The notes: generated from the letters alone by a model not told the origin. DNA of 52,431 nucleotides from Lentilactobacillus parakefiri (GCF_002157585.1 NZ_BDGB01000150.1:1-52431); one strand, 5' to 3'. Counted from the first letter of the stretch, positions 16,572 through 25,649 are shown. Program-made: numbers and translations.

Positions 16572-18779
16572 ATGGCGAACAATAAAGACAATATGAATAT
16601 GGATCATGATATGAATAAGATGGACCATTCCAAGATGGACCATTCCAAGATGCCTATGGATCATGATATGAGCAAGATGGATCATTCCAAGATGCCTATG
16701 GATCATGATATGAGTCACATGGACCATTCAAAAATGCAGATGGACGATGGCGATATGGACATGTCCGGCATGGATATGGGTGGCGACATGATGATGCATG
16801 GCGGCCAAATGATGCACATGGGTAACTTGAAACAAAAGTTCTGGGTTTCCGTTGTATTGGCGATTCCTGTACTGCTCCTCGCACCGATTATGGGATTAGA
16901 TATCTCAGTTCTGAATTTTCACGCCCCACTCATTGAAGAAATTGCAATTTTACTATTTGATACGGTTCTTTACTTCTATGGTGGTGAGCCCTTTTTGAAG
17001 GGAGCCTGGGCTGAAGTTAAAAGCAAAGAACCCGCCATGATGACATTGATCACGTTGGGGATTTCGGTGTCGTACTTCTATAGTATTTATGCCTTTATCG
17101 CAAACAATTTTTTGCATCTCGCTACGCACGTGATGGACTTTTCGTTTGAATTGGCTACCTTGATTCTGATTATGTTGCTGGGGCACTGGCTGGAGATGAA
17201 CGCCGTCATGGGTGCCGGAGATGCCGTTGAAAAAATGGCTGCTCTTTTACCTAAGACAGCGCACCTAGTCACTGAAAGCGGCGAAACAAAAGACGTGGCG
17301 GTAGCTGATCTACAAGTTGGCCAATCATTTCAAGTTCGTGCCGGTGAGAGTATTCCTGCCGATGGCACCATTTTGAAAGGTGAATCAACCGTCAACGAAG
17401 CGTTGGTAACCGGTGAATCAGCCGCGGTTACGAAGACTATTGGTGATAAGGTCATTGGCGGTGCGACTAATAATAATGGCACGATAACCGTCAAAACGAC
17501 TGGAACCGGTGAATCAGGATATCTGTCTCAAGTGACGAAAATGGTTCAAGAGGCCCAACAATCTAAATCAAAGGCTGAAGGTCGGGCCGATATTGTCGCT
17601 AAGTATTTATTTTATGCCGCCCTGTTTGCCGGAATCATTGCCTTTGTCGCATGGGTGCCACAAGGCTTATCGACTGGGTTGTCTCGGATGGTAACGGTCT
17701 TTGTCATCGCTTGTCCACATGCCTTAGGCTTGGCGATTCCATTGGTGGTTGCCCGCTCAACGGCAATCGGTGCCCAGAATGGTTTGCTGGTCCGCAATCG
17801 TCAGGCGATTGAAGCCAGTCAGCACGTTAGTCATGTTCTACTGGATAAAACGGGGACCTTGACGGAGGGCAAATTTACTGTCAACGCATTAGTACCAACT
17901 GAGGACACTGATGAGCAATCACTGCTCAGCAAATTGGCAGCTCTCGAAAGTAACTCCACTCATCCATTGGCACAAGCCATTTTGACCGCTGCTGAGGATA
18001 AGCATATCAAAGTACAAGGGGCCAATAATTCGCAGAATATTCCGGGTGTTGGGATTGCCGGTAAGATTGATGGACAAGATTATACAATCGTCAACGGTAA
18101 CTATTTAACAAAAAACGGCATCTCGTTTGATCACGCAATTGCCGATCAGTGGGCAGCCAAGGGTAATTCCGTCAGCTTTCTTATCCGCGATAAACAAGTA
18201 TTGGGAATGGTTGCGGAAGGCGATACAATCAAGCCTGGTGCACAAGAATTAATTGCTGGTCTTAAACAGCGCGGGATTACTCCTGTGATGTTAACGGGTG
18301 ATAATCAACAAGCAGCTCAACACGTTGCGGAACTTCTTGGACTAGATGAATTTCACGCAGGCTTGTTACCTGACGACAAGCAGAAGATTGTTTCCAAGTA
18401 TCAAGAAGAGGGTCATCACGTCATTATGGTTGGTGACGGTGTCAACGATGCACCCAGCTTGGCGGAAGCTAACATTGGCGTGGCAATTGGTGCAGGGACC
18501 GATGTTGCAATTGATTCTGCCGACGTTGTTTTAGTCAAATCCGAACCAAGTGATATTCTTCATTTCCTCGATTTGGCGAAGTTGACTAACCGAAAAATGG
18601 TTCAGAACCTTTGGTGGGGAGCTGGTTATAACATCATCGCTATCCCACTGGCTGCAGGTGTCTTGGCATTTGCTGGCATCATATTGGATCCAGCGGTCGG
18701 GGCTGCGGTCATGGCAATGTCAACGATTATCGTGGCCGTCAACGCGATGGGGTTAACCGCTGACAAAATCAGAAATTAA
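16572..18779 (+). CDS. copB: Copper-exporting P-type ATPase, CopB type
   Basis: 735 residues, P1B-type ATPase. The N-terminus (about 1-85) is Met/His/Asp-rich with repeats of MDHSKM and MDHDMS, a metal-gathering tail in place of the CxxC domains. The ion-path motif is CPH (381-383), which marks the CopB subgroup, rather than CPC. The phosphorylated Asp is D425 in DKTGTLTEG; TGES, MLTGDN and GDGVNDAP are present. Start at 16572 is used because 16554 overlaps copY without a better site. It forms a two-gene operon with copY and is followed by a hairpin. Exports copper (or silver) from the cytosol. Confidence 0.95.
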   Translation: MANNKDNMNMDHDMNKMDHSKMDHSKMPMDHDMSKMDHSKMPMDHDMSHMDHSKMQMDDGDMDMSGMDMGGDMMMHGGQMMHMGNLKQKFWVSVVLAIPVLLLAPIMGLDISVLNFHAPLIEEIAILLFDTVLYFYGGEPFLKGAWAEVKSKEPAMMTLITLGISVSYFYSIYAFIANNFLHLATHVMDFSFELATLILIMLLGHWLEMNAVMGAGDAVEKMAALLPKTAHLVTESGETKDVAVADLQVGQSFQVRAGESIPADGTILKGESTVNEALVTGESAAVTKTIGDKVIGGATNNNGTITVKTTGTGESGYLSQVTKMVQEAQQSKSKAEGRADIVAKYLFYAALFAGIIAFVAWVPQGLSTGLSRMVTVFVIACPHALGLAIPLVVARSTAIGAQNGLLVRNRQAIEASQHVSHVLLDKTGTLTEGKFTVNALVPTEDTDEQSLLSKLAALESNSTHPLAQAILTAAEDKHIKVQGANNSQNIPGVGIAGKIDGQDYTIVNGNYLTKNGISFDHAIADQWAAKGNSVSFLIRDKQVLGMVAEGDTIKPGAQELIAGLKQRGITPVMLTGDNQQAAQHVAELLGLDEFHAGLLPDDKQKIVSKYQEEGHHVIMVGDGVNDAPSLAEANIGVAIGAGTDVAIDSADVVLVKSEPSDILHFLDLAKLTNRKMVQNLWWGAGYNIIAIPLAAGVLAFAGIILDPAVGAAVMAMSTIIVAVNAMGLTADKIRN

Positions 18780-18836
18780 TCATCCGTTTTTGACACGAGA
18801 CTGGCGTAAAAAGGCAGTTTTAACTCTAAGGAAAGC

Positions 18837-18879
18837 AAAACACGCAATCATTTCCTCATTTGGAATGGTTGCGTGTTTT
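18837..18879 (+). terminator. Hairpin terminator after copB, repeat-like core
   Basis: AAAACACGCAATCATTTCC, loop TCATTT, then GGAATGGTTGCGTGTTTT. The core (CAATCATT..CC/GG..AATGGTTG) resembles the inner arms of the type 2 hairpin at 15204, but the outer conserved boxes are missing. It lies between convergent genes. Confidence 0.65.
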
Positions 18880-18927
18880 GTCTGTATAAAAAGTGATTAA
18901 GGTATCAATCTTTTGATGTAAATCAGT

Positions 18928-19960
18928 TTAATCTTGAACAACTACCAAAGACTTAATTGCTTCACGCTTAGCCATTGCTTGGTAAGCATCATCAATGTTA
19001 TCAAGATCGAATCGCTGCGTGAAGACTTTGCCTGGGTGAATGTCACCGTCTAAAACAGCCTTCAGCAAGACAGATTTATCGTAGGTAGTGACTGAAGCTG
19101 GACCACCAGCGATTCCCAGGTTGCCATAAAACGAGCTGCTGAGGTCGGTTTTCTTTGTGTGGGGTAGGCCAACTCGGCCGACAATTGCACCTGGACGGGC
19201 AACCGGCGGTTTCGGTTGAAAGCTCAGAGCCAACGCACTCAAGGACCGCGTCAGCACCATTGGTTAAAGCCATTACTTTGGCAACTGCATCCTCGCCTCG
19301 TTCGGCAACGATATCAGTGGCACCAAATTCAGTTGCCAACTTTTGACGGTCTTCATGTCTGCTCATAGCGATGATCCGACTAGCACCACGCATTTGAGAA
19401 GCAATGACACCGCAGAGGCCCACGGCACCATCACCGACAACGACAACTGTATCACCTGGCTTAACGTTAGCTACTCGAGCGGCATGGTAACCGGTTGCCA
19501 TGACATCAGCTAGAGATAAGAGTGAATTCAGCATGCCGTCACTGTAATCTGCCGGTTTACCCGGAATCTTGACCAGTGACCATTCAGCGTGCTGGTAACG
19601 CACATATTCGGCTTGGTAGCCAGAGCTGAAGTTGTCGCTGTGGCTTTGACAGCTGCCTTCATAACCGGCACGGCAGGCAGCACAGTGTCCACAGCCATGG
19701 GTAAATGGCGCAATGACGAAGTCACCGGGCTTAACCGTTGTTATGTCTTTACCAACTTGGTCAACAATGGCGATGGCTTCATGACCACTATTCTCGGAGT
19801 TGGGTTCCTTGTCCTCCAACCCGCGGTATGCCCATAAATCAGAACCACAGACACAAGCGCGGACGATGTGCAAAATCACGTCGTCATCGGCTTGGATGGT
19901 TGGCTTGTCAATCTCTTTAATTTCAACTTTTCCTGGTTTTACAAACAGTGTTGATTTCAT
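18928..19960 (-). pseudogene. Zinc-dependent alcohol dehydrogenase, frameshifted
   Basis: A medium-chain dehydrogenase of ~344 codons. N-terminal half: catalytic-zinc site CVCGSDLWAYRGLE with SGHEA, structural zinc cysteines GCGHCAACRAGYEGSC, and nucleotide fold VVVVGDGAVGLCG. The frame shifts near 19200: removing one C from ACCGCCGGTT joins ECVGSELSTETA to VARPGAIVGRVGLPHT, and the span is one base over a whole number of codons. The C-terminal third (FYGNLGIAGGPASVTTYDK... SLVVVQD) is intact in the other frame. No partner genes; likely substrate a short-chain or secondary alcohol. True mutation or base-call error. Confidence 0.85.
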
Positions 19961-20040
19961 TAATATAATCTCCCCTTTGATTGATTTACAAATTCATTGT
20001 AGACCTTGAAGTCCACTTTAAGGCAACCACCATTTTAAAA

Positions 20041-21291
20041 TTAATCCTCTTTGGCGAGTCGAGCTTGCAGCTTAATATCATATTGCCGCATGAGTGGGAT
20101 CATCAACGCAAAAATACCACAGATGACCGTGCCAATCCCAGCGATGACAAACAGCATCTCAACCCCCAATGCATCGGCCAGCGGGCCGGCAAAAATTAAG
20201 CCAACCGGTCCGGTCAGACTCATCAGGGAATTCAGTACGCCCAGGATCCGTCCAAGTTGCTGAGGCGGATAACTCTGCTGAATCATCGCCATCAGCAGTG
20301 TGTTGAAAAACGGTGTGGCAATTCCCTCAACGACGTTTAAAATCGCAAACCACATAAACCCGGTCTGATTGCCGGGGAGTAGGCCACTTAAGCCGGTGGG
20401 GATGCCCACGAGGAAGAACGCAATAATTACAGGCTTCATTGTATCTGACCAGTTCCCCCAAATGCCGATAATTGCCCCGCCAACCAGCATCCCGCCGGAA
20501 TACAAGGCTTCAATAAAACCAGCCTGGCCCACGGTTCCCTGAAAATACTTCATTGTCATTAACGGATACATGCTGGCAGCAGGCATATACAGCAGGGTGA
20601 AGACTGCGCCTGTAATAGTGATGTACCAGAGACCCTTATTATGCATTAACTGTTGGACACCCAGTTTGGTGTTGTGCAGCATCTGCAGAGCAGCGTCGAT
20701 TTTTTCGTTGTTGGGGATGCTTACCCAAATCAGAATGCAGATTCCCAGAACGGCACAAAGCACATCTAACAAAATGAGGTATTGGAGCGGAATAATTGCA
20801 AACAAAAATGCCCCTAATGCCGGCGCGATGATCATATTGGCAGACTGAACCATTCCCAACTGGCCGTTAATCTTTGTCAGCTCTTTGTCCGGAACCATGG
20901 TGGGGATAACTGATTGAATGGTTGGCATTTGAAAGGTTTGTGCGATCGACCTCATCAGTAATGAAACAAAAATCAGCCAAATTGGAAAAACGTGAAAGAC
21001 GCCGCCGGAGACTGATAAGATGATGGCAAGCATTGCAGCCACCACATCTGGGACGATCAGCAGCGCTTTTTTATTCCAACGATCGACTAATGGCCCAACA
21101 AACGGACTCAATAACGCCATCGGCAGCATGCCCAAAATTGTGGCGATACTTAGAATGGTTGCCGAACCGGTTTCTTTGGTCAGGTACCAAATGATGGCAT
21201 ATTGAACAATCATACTGGTAGTTCCAGTTAGAAATTGACTCGATAAAAATAGATAAATATTTCGGCGCCAATGTGCTGGGTTAACTCTCAT
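20041..21291 (-). CDS. MFS transporter, macrolide-efflux (MefA)-like
   Basis: 416 residues starting at MRVNPAHWRRNIYLF, twelve membrane helices, major facilitator superfamily of the MefA/DHA3 type (N-terminal FLSSQFLTGTTSMIVQYAIIWYLT; loop GPLVDRWNKK between helices 2 and 3; C-terminal PLADALGVEMLFVIAG). The open frame reaches 21333, but GGGGT stands a few bases before 21291. Such proteins export drugs by proton antiport, though the substrate here is unknown. Stands alone; 80-base gap to the dehydrogenase. Confidence 0.88.
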   Translation of the reverse strand: MRVNPAHWRRNIYLFLSSQFLTGTTSMIVQYAIIWYLTKETGSATILSIATILGMLPMALLSPFVGPLVDRWNKKALLIVPDVVAAMLAIILSVSGGVFHVFPIWLIFVSLLMRSIAQTFQMPTIQSVIPTMVPDKELTKINGQLGMVQSANMIIAPALGAFLFAIIPLQYLILLDVLCAVLGICILIWVSIPNNEKIDAALQMLHNTKLGVQQLMHNKGLWYITITGAVFTLLYMPAASMYPLMTMKYFQGTVGQAGFIEALYSGGMLVGGAIIGIWGNWSDTMKPVIIAFFLVGIPTGLSGLLPGNQTGFMWFAILNVVEGIATPFFNTLLMAMIQQSYPPQQLGRILGVLNSLMSLTGPVGLIFAGPLADALGVEMLFVIAGIGTVICGIFALMIPLMRQYDIKLQARLAKED

Positions 21292-21445
21292 CACGAATAC
21301 CCCGTCATTCCATAAATTCAGCTTTATCCACATTTTACCGTAACTGGCATTAAAACGTTGGAAATACTGTCAAAGTTCCTGACTTTGACCGCGGCTTATG
21401 ATAAGCTCATTGAAGAAAGATTTTGTAAATTAAAGGAGAAACGAC

Positions 21446-22030
21446 ATGACTTTACCTCAATTAGATTTAGATAATGCAAAAGGCCCCAAAGCAACAATCA
21501 ACACCAATCACGGAGACATTGTGGTCCAACTGTTCCCTGAACAGGCACCAAAGACAGTGGAAAACTTTGTTGCCTTGGCTAAAAAGGGCTACTACAACGG
21601 CGTGATTTTTCACCGGGTGATTCCTGATTTTATGATCCAAGGCGGCGATCCAACTGGAACTGGGATGGGTGGCGAAAGCAGCTTTGGCGGCAACTTTGCT
21701 GATGAATTTTCACCGGAGCTATTCAATATTAACGGGGCGTTGTCAATGGCCAATGCTGGCCCAGACACCAACGGCAGCCAATTTTTCATCGTTTCCAACG
21801 AGCATGTTGACGATGGAATGATTTCGCAGATGAAGACGGCTGGATATCCCGAGGCGATCATTGACGCCTATAAGAATGGCGGAACACCATGGCTTGACTT
21901 TAGACACACGGTCTTTGGGCAGGTTATTTCTAGGATGGACGTGGTTAAAGAAATCAGCCAGGTTGAAAAAAACGCCCAAGATAAGCCAAACGAAGATGTT
22001 GTGATGGAATCGGTCACGATTGACGAATAA
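21446..22030 (+). CDS. Cyclophilin-type peptidyl-prolyl cis-trans isomerase
   Basis: 194 residues, cytosolic cyclophilin without signal peptide. Core motifs: FHRVIPDFMIQGGDPTGTG (with the catalytic Arg), GALSMANAGPDTNGSQFFIV, and FGQVISRMDVV. It speeds proline isomerisation in folding proteins. An insertion between the QFFI strand and the final strands (EHVDDGMISQMKTAGYPEAI) is usual for the lactobacillar form. AAAGGAG precedes the ATG; terminator at 22038. Monocistronic. Confidence 0.95.
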   Translation: MTLPQLDLDNAKGPKATINTNHGDIVVQLFPEQAPKTVENFVALAKKGYYNGVIFHRVIPDFMIQGGDPTGTGMGGESSFGGNFADEFSPELFNINGALSMANAGPDTNGSQFFIVSNEHVDDGMISQMKTAGYPEAIIDAYKNGGTPWLDFRHTVFGQVISRMDVVKEISQVEKNAQDKPNEDVVMESVTIDE

Positions 22031-22037
22031 TTTTTTG

Positions 22038-22066
22038 AAGCCCACTTTTTGCAGGTGGGCTTTTTG
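22038..22066 (+). terminator. Intrinsic terminator after the cyclophilin gene
   Basis: AAGCCCAC, 9-base loop, GTGGGCTT, then TTTT. Confidence 0.85.
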
Positions 22067-22156
22067 TTCAAATTAAAGAACAAAAATTCACAATCCAAAG
22101 TCAATTCGCAGTACGATGGATTTGTAAAGATCGTAATTTGTGATTGAGGCGGTGAA

Positions 22157-23275
22157 ATGATGGCAAAATTTGATGCGACGTTTAGAAATGAAGTCAATGT
22201 GACCCAACCATACATTCAAGGAGAGACTGAAGACGAGGTTGCCCGGAAGTATCATTTGAATAAAGTGGTTAAGCTGGGATTTAACGAGAATCCTTATGCG
22301 CCATATTACCATTCCAAGAATGCAATGATTAGAAGTATTAGTACATTGAACCGGTATCCGGAGGATGATTTTGTCAACTTGATTCAGTTGTTGGCCGACG
22401 AAAATGGGCTGAAACCGGAGAATGTGGCACTGGGTAGCGGTGCCGGCAACATTATTGAAACGGTTGCCAAGATGTTCATTAATACCGGTGATGAGGTGTT
22501 AATTGCCAAGCAGTCGTACCGGTTGTATCGGGAAGTGTCTAAGTTGATGGGTGCCAAGGTGATTGAAATTCCGCTGACGGCCGATTACCAGTTTGATTTG
22601 GATGAATTCCAACAACAAATCACCAACAAAACCAAACTGATTTGGATCTGTAATCCCAACAATCCAACTGGGACCTTGACGGATGCCGCTAAACTCGAAG
22701 CGTTCATGGATCAAGTGCCAGACGACGTTTGGGTGATTGTTGATGAGGCGTACGCCCAATTTGCCGATCATTTGAGTTTGGCCAATTTTATTCGCTACAT
22801 TGGTCATAAACGGGTCATGGTCGTGCGCACTTTTTCTAAATATTACGGCTTGGCAGGTGCTCGGATGGGGTATGTATTGGCGGATGCACATGCAATTCAG
22901 GCCTACGACACGGTTACTGAACCACTTAATACCAGTAGAACCGCAATTGCTGGCGCAGCTGCTGCACTTCAGTTTGACCAAGCGGAGGCGGATGCTGCTC
23001 GAAAGAAGATTCTGGGTGACCGGGAAGGGTTGGTTGAATCACTAGGTCTGCTTGGCTTTAGCGTTGCCCCCTCGCAGGCAAACTTTGTCTTTGCCAAACT
23101 ACCAGATGGAGCTCCCAGTGCCACCCAGGTATGTAATGAGTTAATGAAACGTGGTGTTATTATTCGTGACTGCACCCCTTGGGGGTATGCGGATCATATT
23201 CGGATAACGATAGGGACCCATCAGGAGTTAGAAACGCTGTTGAGCCAAATGACGGCTGTGTTATCAGGACATTGA
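22157..23275 (+). CDS. hisC: Histidinol-phosphate aminotransferase (class I/II PLP)
   Basis: 372 residues, PLP fold type I aminotransferase. Seen: KLGFNENPYAP near the start, LGSGAGNII cofactor loop, CNPNNPTG, VDEAYAQF, and the Schiff-base lysine in RTFSKYYGLAGARMGY. HisC makes histidinol phosphate from imidazole acetol phosphate; several lactobacilli use HisC-like enzymes on aromatic amino acids. No other his genes are in the window, so an orphan or broad-range role is possible. GAGGCGG precedes the ATG. Its downstream gap ends in a terminator shared with the next minus-strand gene. Confidence 0.9.
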   Translation: MMAKFDATFRNEVNVTQPYIQGETEDEVARKYHLNKVVKLGFNENPYAPYYHSKNAMIRSISTLNRYPEDDFVNLIQLLADENGLKPENVALGSGAGNIIETVAKMFINTGDEVLIAKQSYRLYREVSKLMGAKVIEIPLTADYQFDLDEFQQQITNKTKLIWICNPNNPTGTLTDAAKLEAFMDQVPDDVWVIVDEAYAQFADHLSLANFIRYIGHKRVMVVRTFSKYYGLAGARMGYVLADAHAIQAYDTVTEPLNTSRTAIAGAAAALQFDQAEADAARKKILGDREGLVESLGLLGFSVAPSQANFVFAKLPDGAPSATQVCNELMKRGVIIRDCTPWGYADHIRITIGTHQELETLLSQMTAVLSGH

Positions 23276-23340
23276 TTCAATCAACAGCAGATTGTCAGTA
23301 ACTGAACATGTATAGTCAATGAACAAGCAGTATAAAAACC

Positions 23341-23378
23341 AAAAAGAGCTGTGGGAAACAATTGGTTTTCCGCAGCTC
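23341..23378 (-). terminator. Terminator between hisC and the His-rich gene
   Basis: On the minus strand GAGCTGCGGAAAA, 7-base loop, TTTCCCACAGCTC, then TTTTT. It ends the His-rich gene unit and may also stop hisC. Confidence 0.75.
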
Positions 23379-23397
23379 AACTTTATTTTAAATTAAA

Positions 23398-23730
23398 TTA
23401 ACTAACAATATCAACTGGACCGTGGTCATCAACATGACCATCGTGGACATGTTGGAGACGACCGTTAACTAAGTAGTCCATGTGATCGCCGTGTGGAATT
23501 TGTTGATGACCGCAAAATTCGTTGTGGAGTTCGCCTTCTACTGGATGTTCGCCATCGGGGTTTTGTTCTGAAACCTCGATCTTACATTCGTCCCAGTGAT
23601 CTTCGTGCTTGTGGTGTAAATGGCCGTTTGCTTTAACAAAATCAATATGATCGTGATGAAGAATCTTGGTATGTCCACAATGCAAGCTATGGGTATGGTT
23701 TGAGTTAACTTCTGCTTTTAAGTCTGCCAT
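23398..23730 (-). CDS. His-rich, internally duplicated small protein (likely metal-binding)
   Basis: 110 residues, 21 of them His, with many Asp/Glu and no signal peptide or membrane helix. Two copies of one unit are visible, at about 18-45 and 73-99: CGH-x4-H-x-DH-x-D-aromatic, then NG-x-L-x-H-x-H. Each unit offers Cys and several His as ligands. A strong GGAGGAG-type site precedes the ATG. Next upstream on the same strand (85 bases) is an ArsR/SmtB-type sensor with an intact zinc-type site, so a cytosolic zinc/nickel/cobalt buffer or chaperone is a reasonable inference. I recognise no named family and cannot say whether it binds metal in vivo. Confidence 0.8.
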   Translation of the reverse strand: MADLKAEVNSNHTHSLHCGHTKILHHDHIDFVKANGHLHHKHEDHWDECKIEVSEQNPDGEHPVEGELHNEFCGHQQIPHGDHMDYLVNGRLQHVHDGHVDDHGPVDIVS

Positions 23731-23815
23731 AAGATAATCTCCTCCTATAAATCTACTTTAACAACGTTTACATTATCATATAAACATGTCTTGATACGTT
23801 AGTCAAGAAAGGTGC

Positions 23816-24103
23816 TTATAGTTCTGTAATGTGCTGGTTCATCAGAGCAAGAATTTCAATCACATGAGTGTCAGCAAGCTGATACAGTTTTTCTTTGCCA
23901 GCCTGTCGATCGCTGACTAGGTTTGCATCTAGTAACAGCCGCAAGTGACGGGATACTGCGGGCTGGGTGACGTTTACCTGCTGGACCAATGTGGTGACGT
24001 TACTTTCGCCATGGTTCATTAAATAGTTTAGAATTTGAATTCTGATGGGATGATTCAGCGCCCTGGTGAGCTGGAAGAAGCGTGGATTCAGGTCTTCTGT
24101 CAT
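23816..24103 (-). CDS. ArsR/SmtB-family metal sensor, alpha5-site type
   Basis: 95 residues, winged-helix repressor: RALNHPIRIQILNYLMN, recognition helix VTQPAVSRHLRLLLDANLV, wing RQAGKEKLYQL. The last helix carries D78-x-H80-x10-H91-x-x-E94, matching the alpha5 zinc site of SmtB/CzrA (DxHx10HxxH/E). There is no alpha3 CxC site, so a Zn/Co/Ni-type sensor is more likely than an As/Cd one. TATAAT at about 24182-24187 on the minus strand is a likely -10. It should control the His-rich gene downstream and perhaps itself; no operator was recognised with confidence. Confidence 0.88.
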   Translation of the reverse strand: MTEDLNPRFFQLTRALNHPIRIQILNYLMNHGESNVTTLVQQVNVTQPAVSRHLRLLLDANLVSDRQAGKEKLYQLADTHVIEILALMNQHITEL

Positions 24104-24263
24104 AGTGATGACTCCCTAGTTTATTGAATACGGTGTAAATTTCCGGTAGCCCTACAAAAACGTTTAGCGTACACAAGGCTATTATACCATTTTGAATGTA
24201 TTGATAGTTGTGTAAGCATTCTTCGGTTACAATAAAAGATGATCCAATAAATAATTTACAATA

Positions 24264-24297
24264 ACCCCTAGACGAAACCGGCAGGGGTATGTATAAT
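24264..24297 (+). promoter_or_regulatory. yibE promoter with flanking inverted repeat
   Basis: TAGACG (24269-24274), 17 bases, TATAAT (24292-24297). An inverted repeat ACCCC (24264-24268) / GGGGT (24284-24288) brackets the promoter spacer and could be an operator, similar in base content to CsoR-type sites. Transcription would start near 24304. Confidence 0.45.
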
Positions 24298-24303
24298 AAA
24301 CAG

Positions 24304-24508
24304 TAACCATTACCATTTAACTTTGATAAGCCTTTTCGTAAGAATTTATTTTCAAACTAATAAATACTTCCAAATCTTGCCTCAACAGCTTGTGAATGCA
24401 TAATCACCTTATCAAAGTACCCACTCTAACAAAATTGAATGGCTGGTTTAGGTCACTTCATGTTCTGGCGAATATTATTGGTCAGGACATGAAGTGGTCT
24501 TTTATTTT
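24304..24508 (+). promoter_or_regulatory. Structured leader RNA with terminator upstream of yibE/F
   Basis: About 200 bases of leader. ACTTTGATAAG (24320-24330) pairs perfectly with CTTATCAAAGT (24408-24418), closing a 77-base domain like a riboswitch P1 stem. About 35 bases on, CACTTCATGTTCTG (24454-24467) pairs with CAGGACATGAAGTG (24483-24496), followed by GTCTTTTATTTT: an intrinsic terminator only 23 bases before the coding start. This layout is that of a transcription attenuator. I do not recognise a known aptamer in the enclosed segment, and no antiterminator pairing was found by eye. Confidence 0.6.
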
Positions 24509-24530
24509 ACTCAGAAGAAGGCGGATTTTA

Positions 24531-25649
24531 TTGGCAATACGAACCAAATGGATAAAAATTTGCTTGATGTTATTAATTGGGATTGCGATCTACTTCGTCA
24601 CGATTAACGATGCACCCCTTTATCATCAAACTATCGCCGAGGTGGTCAGCGAACAGACGGGCAAGCCCAAGCGGCAAACTGATCAATTTGATAACCACGA
24701 TCAATTACAATCCCAAACAATGCCATTACGGATCCTTAATGGCAGCAAGCAAGGAACTTTGACTTCCGTCAAGAATTCTTTTTCTCAGTCTAATGCTCAG
24801 GACTTACGGTATCACGCTGGTCAGCAATTGCTTATCCACCTGCGCCAGTCACATGCAAAGTACCAGGCTGAAATTATCGATGTCAAACGTGATGCCAGTG
24901 TTGTCCTAACTTTGTGGTTAATGATGTGCTGCTTATTCATTGTACTGGGAACGTATGGTATCCGCTCACTTTTAAGCCTTACTTTAAATACACTTTTCTT
25001 TTTTGTCGCCATTCAATTTGATATTTTGATGGATGCGGATAGTGCGCTGGCATTGTTTGCTGGAGTTGCGTTGGTATTCTTGGCTTTAACCAGTGGGATG
25101 TTGTTTGGCTGGCATAAGAAAGCTGCTGTGGTCATGCTCTCTTCTGCCAGCGGCTTATTAATTGCATTTGTAATTGAAATTTTTGTGCTTCATTTGACAG
25201 ATGGTGCTGGATTAAAGTTTGAAATGATGAATTTTGTGACTCAATCAAGAATGCCGCTATATTTATCTGCCAGCCTATTGGGTGCTCTTGGGGCAGTCGT
25301 TGATATTGCGGGGGACGTGTCAGTCAGTTTGGCAGCCTTAAAACGGACAAATAAGGAAATGTCAACCAAGGCCTTGTTCAAAGCTGGCTGTCGATTGAAC
25401 CGATCAATCGTGGGCCCATTAACTAATGTCTTATCTCTCATATTTACCACCAGTACACTCCCAACGATGATTTTGTTTTTGCGTAACGGTAATTCAATTG
25501 GTTACTCAATAACAATGATCATGTCACTCGGTATTTTTCAGACATTGGCCAGTGGTATTGGAATTGCTGTCACCGGTCCATCAACGAGTTTATTTGCCAG
25601 TTACGCTTTGACGAAGGAAGGAGGTCCATCATGGGATCGATCACACTAA
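24531..25649 (+). CDS. YibE/F family membrane protein, first of pair
   Basis: 372 residues if begun at TTG 24531, which has GAAGGCGG six bases before it and gives a normal YibE-like start (helix KICLMLLIGIAIYFVTINDAPLY). The frame reaches 24396 but through the leader and terminator. After an extracellular region (to ~135) come about seven to eight helices with the family's conserved SLLGALGAVVDIAGDVSVSL and GPSTSLFASYAL. YibE/F proteins are of unknown function. The stop overlaps the next gene's start by 19 bases, so the two are translated together. Proximity to the metal-sensor locus may be chance. Confidence 0.8.
   Translation: MAIRTKWIKICLMLLIGIAIYFVTINDAPLYHQTIAEVVSEQTGKPKRQTDQFDNHDQLQSQTMPLRILNGSKQGTLTSVKNSFSQSNAQDLRYHAGQQLLIHLRQSHAKYQAEIIDVKRDASVVLTLWLMMCCLFIVLGTYGIRSLLSLTLNTLFFFVAIQFDILMDADSALALFAGVALVFLALTSGMLFGWHKKAAVVMLSSASGLLIAFVIEIFVLHLTDGAGLKFEMMNFVTQSRMPLYLSASLLGALGAVVDIAGDVSVSLAALKRTNKEMSTKALFKAGCRLNRSIVGPLTNVLSLIFTTSTLPTMILFLRNGNSIGYSITMIMSLGIFQTLASGIGIAVTGPSTSLFASYALTKEGGPSWDRSH

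Noticed and set aside
16437-16884. Minus-strand frames rich in His and Ile opposite the copB start.
   Set aside because: They mirror the Met/His/Asp repeats of copB and have no start signals.
24396-24530. Longer N-terminus for the first YibE/F protein from ATG 24396.
   Set aside because: It would lie within the closing stem and terminator of the leader and has no ribosome site; TTG 24531 has GAAGGCGG at the right distance.
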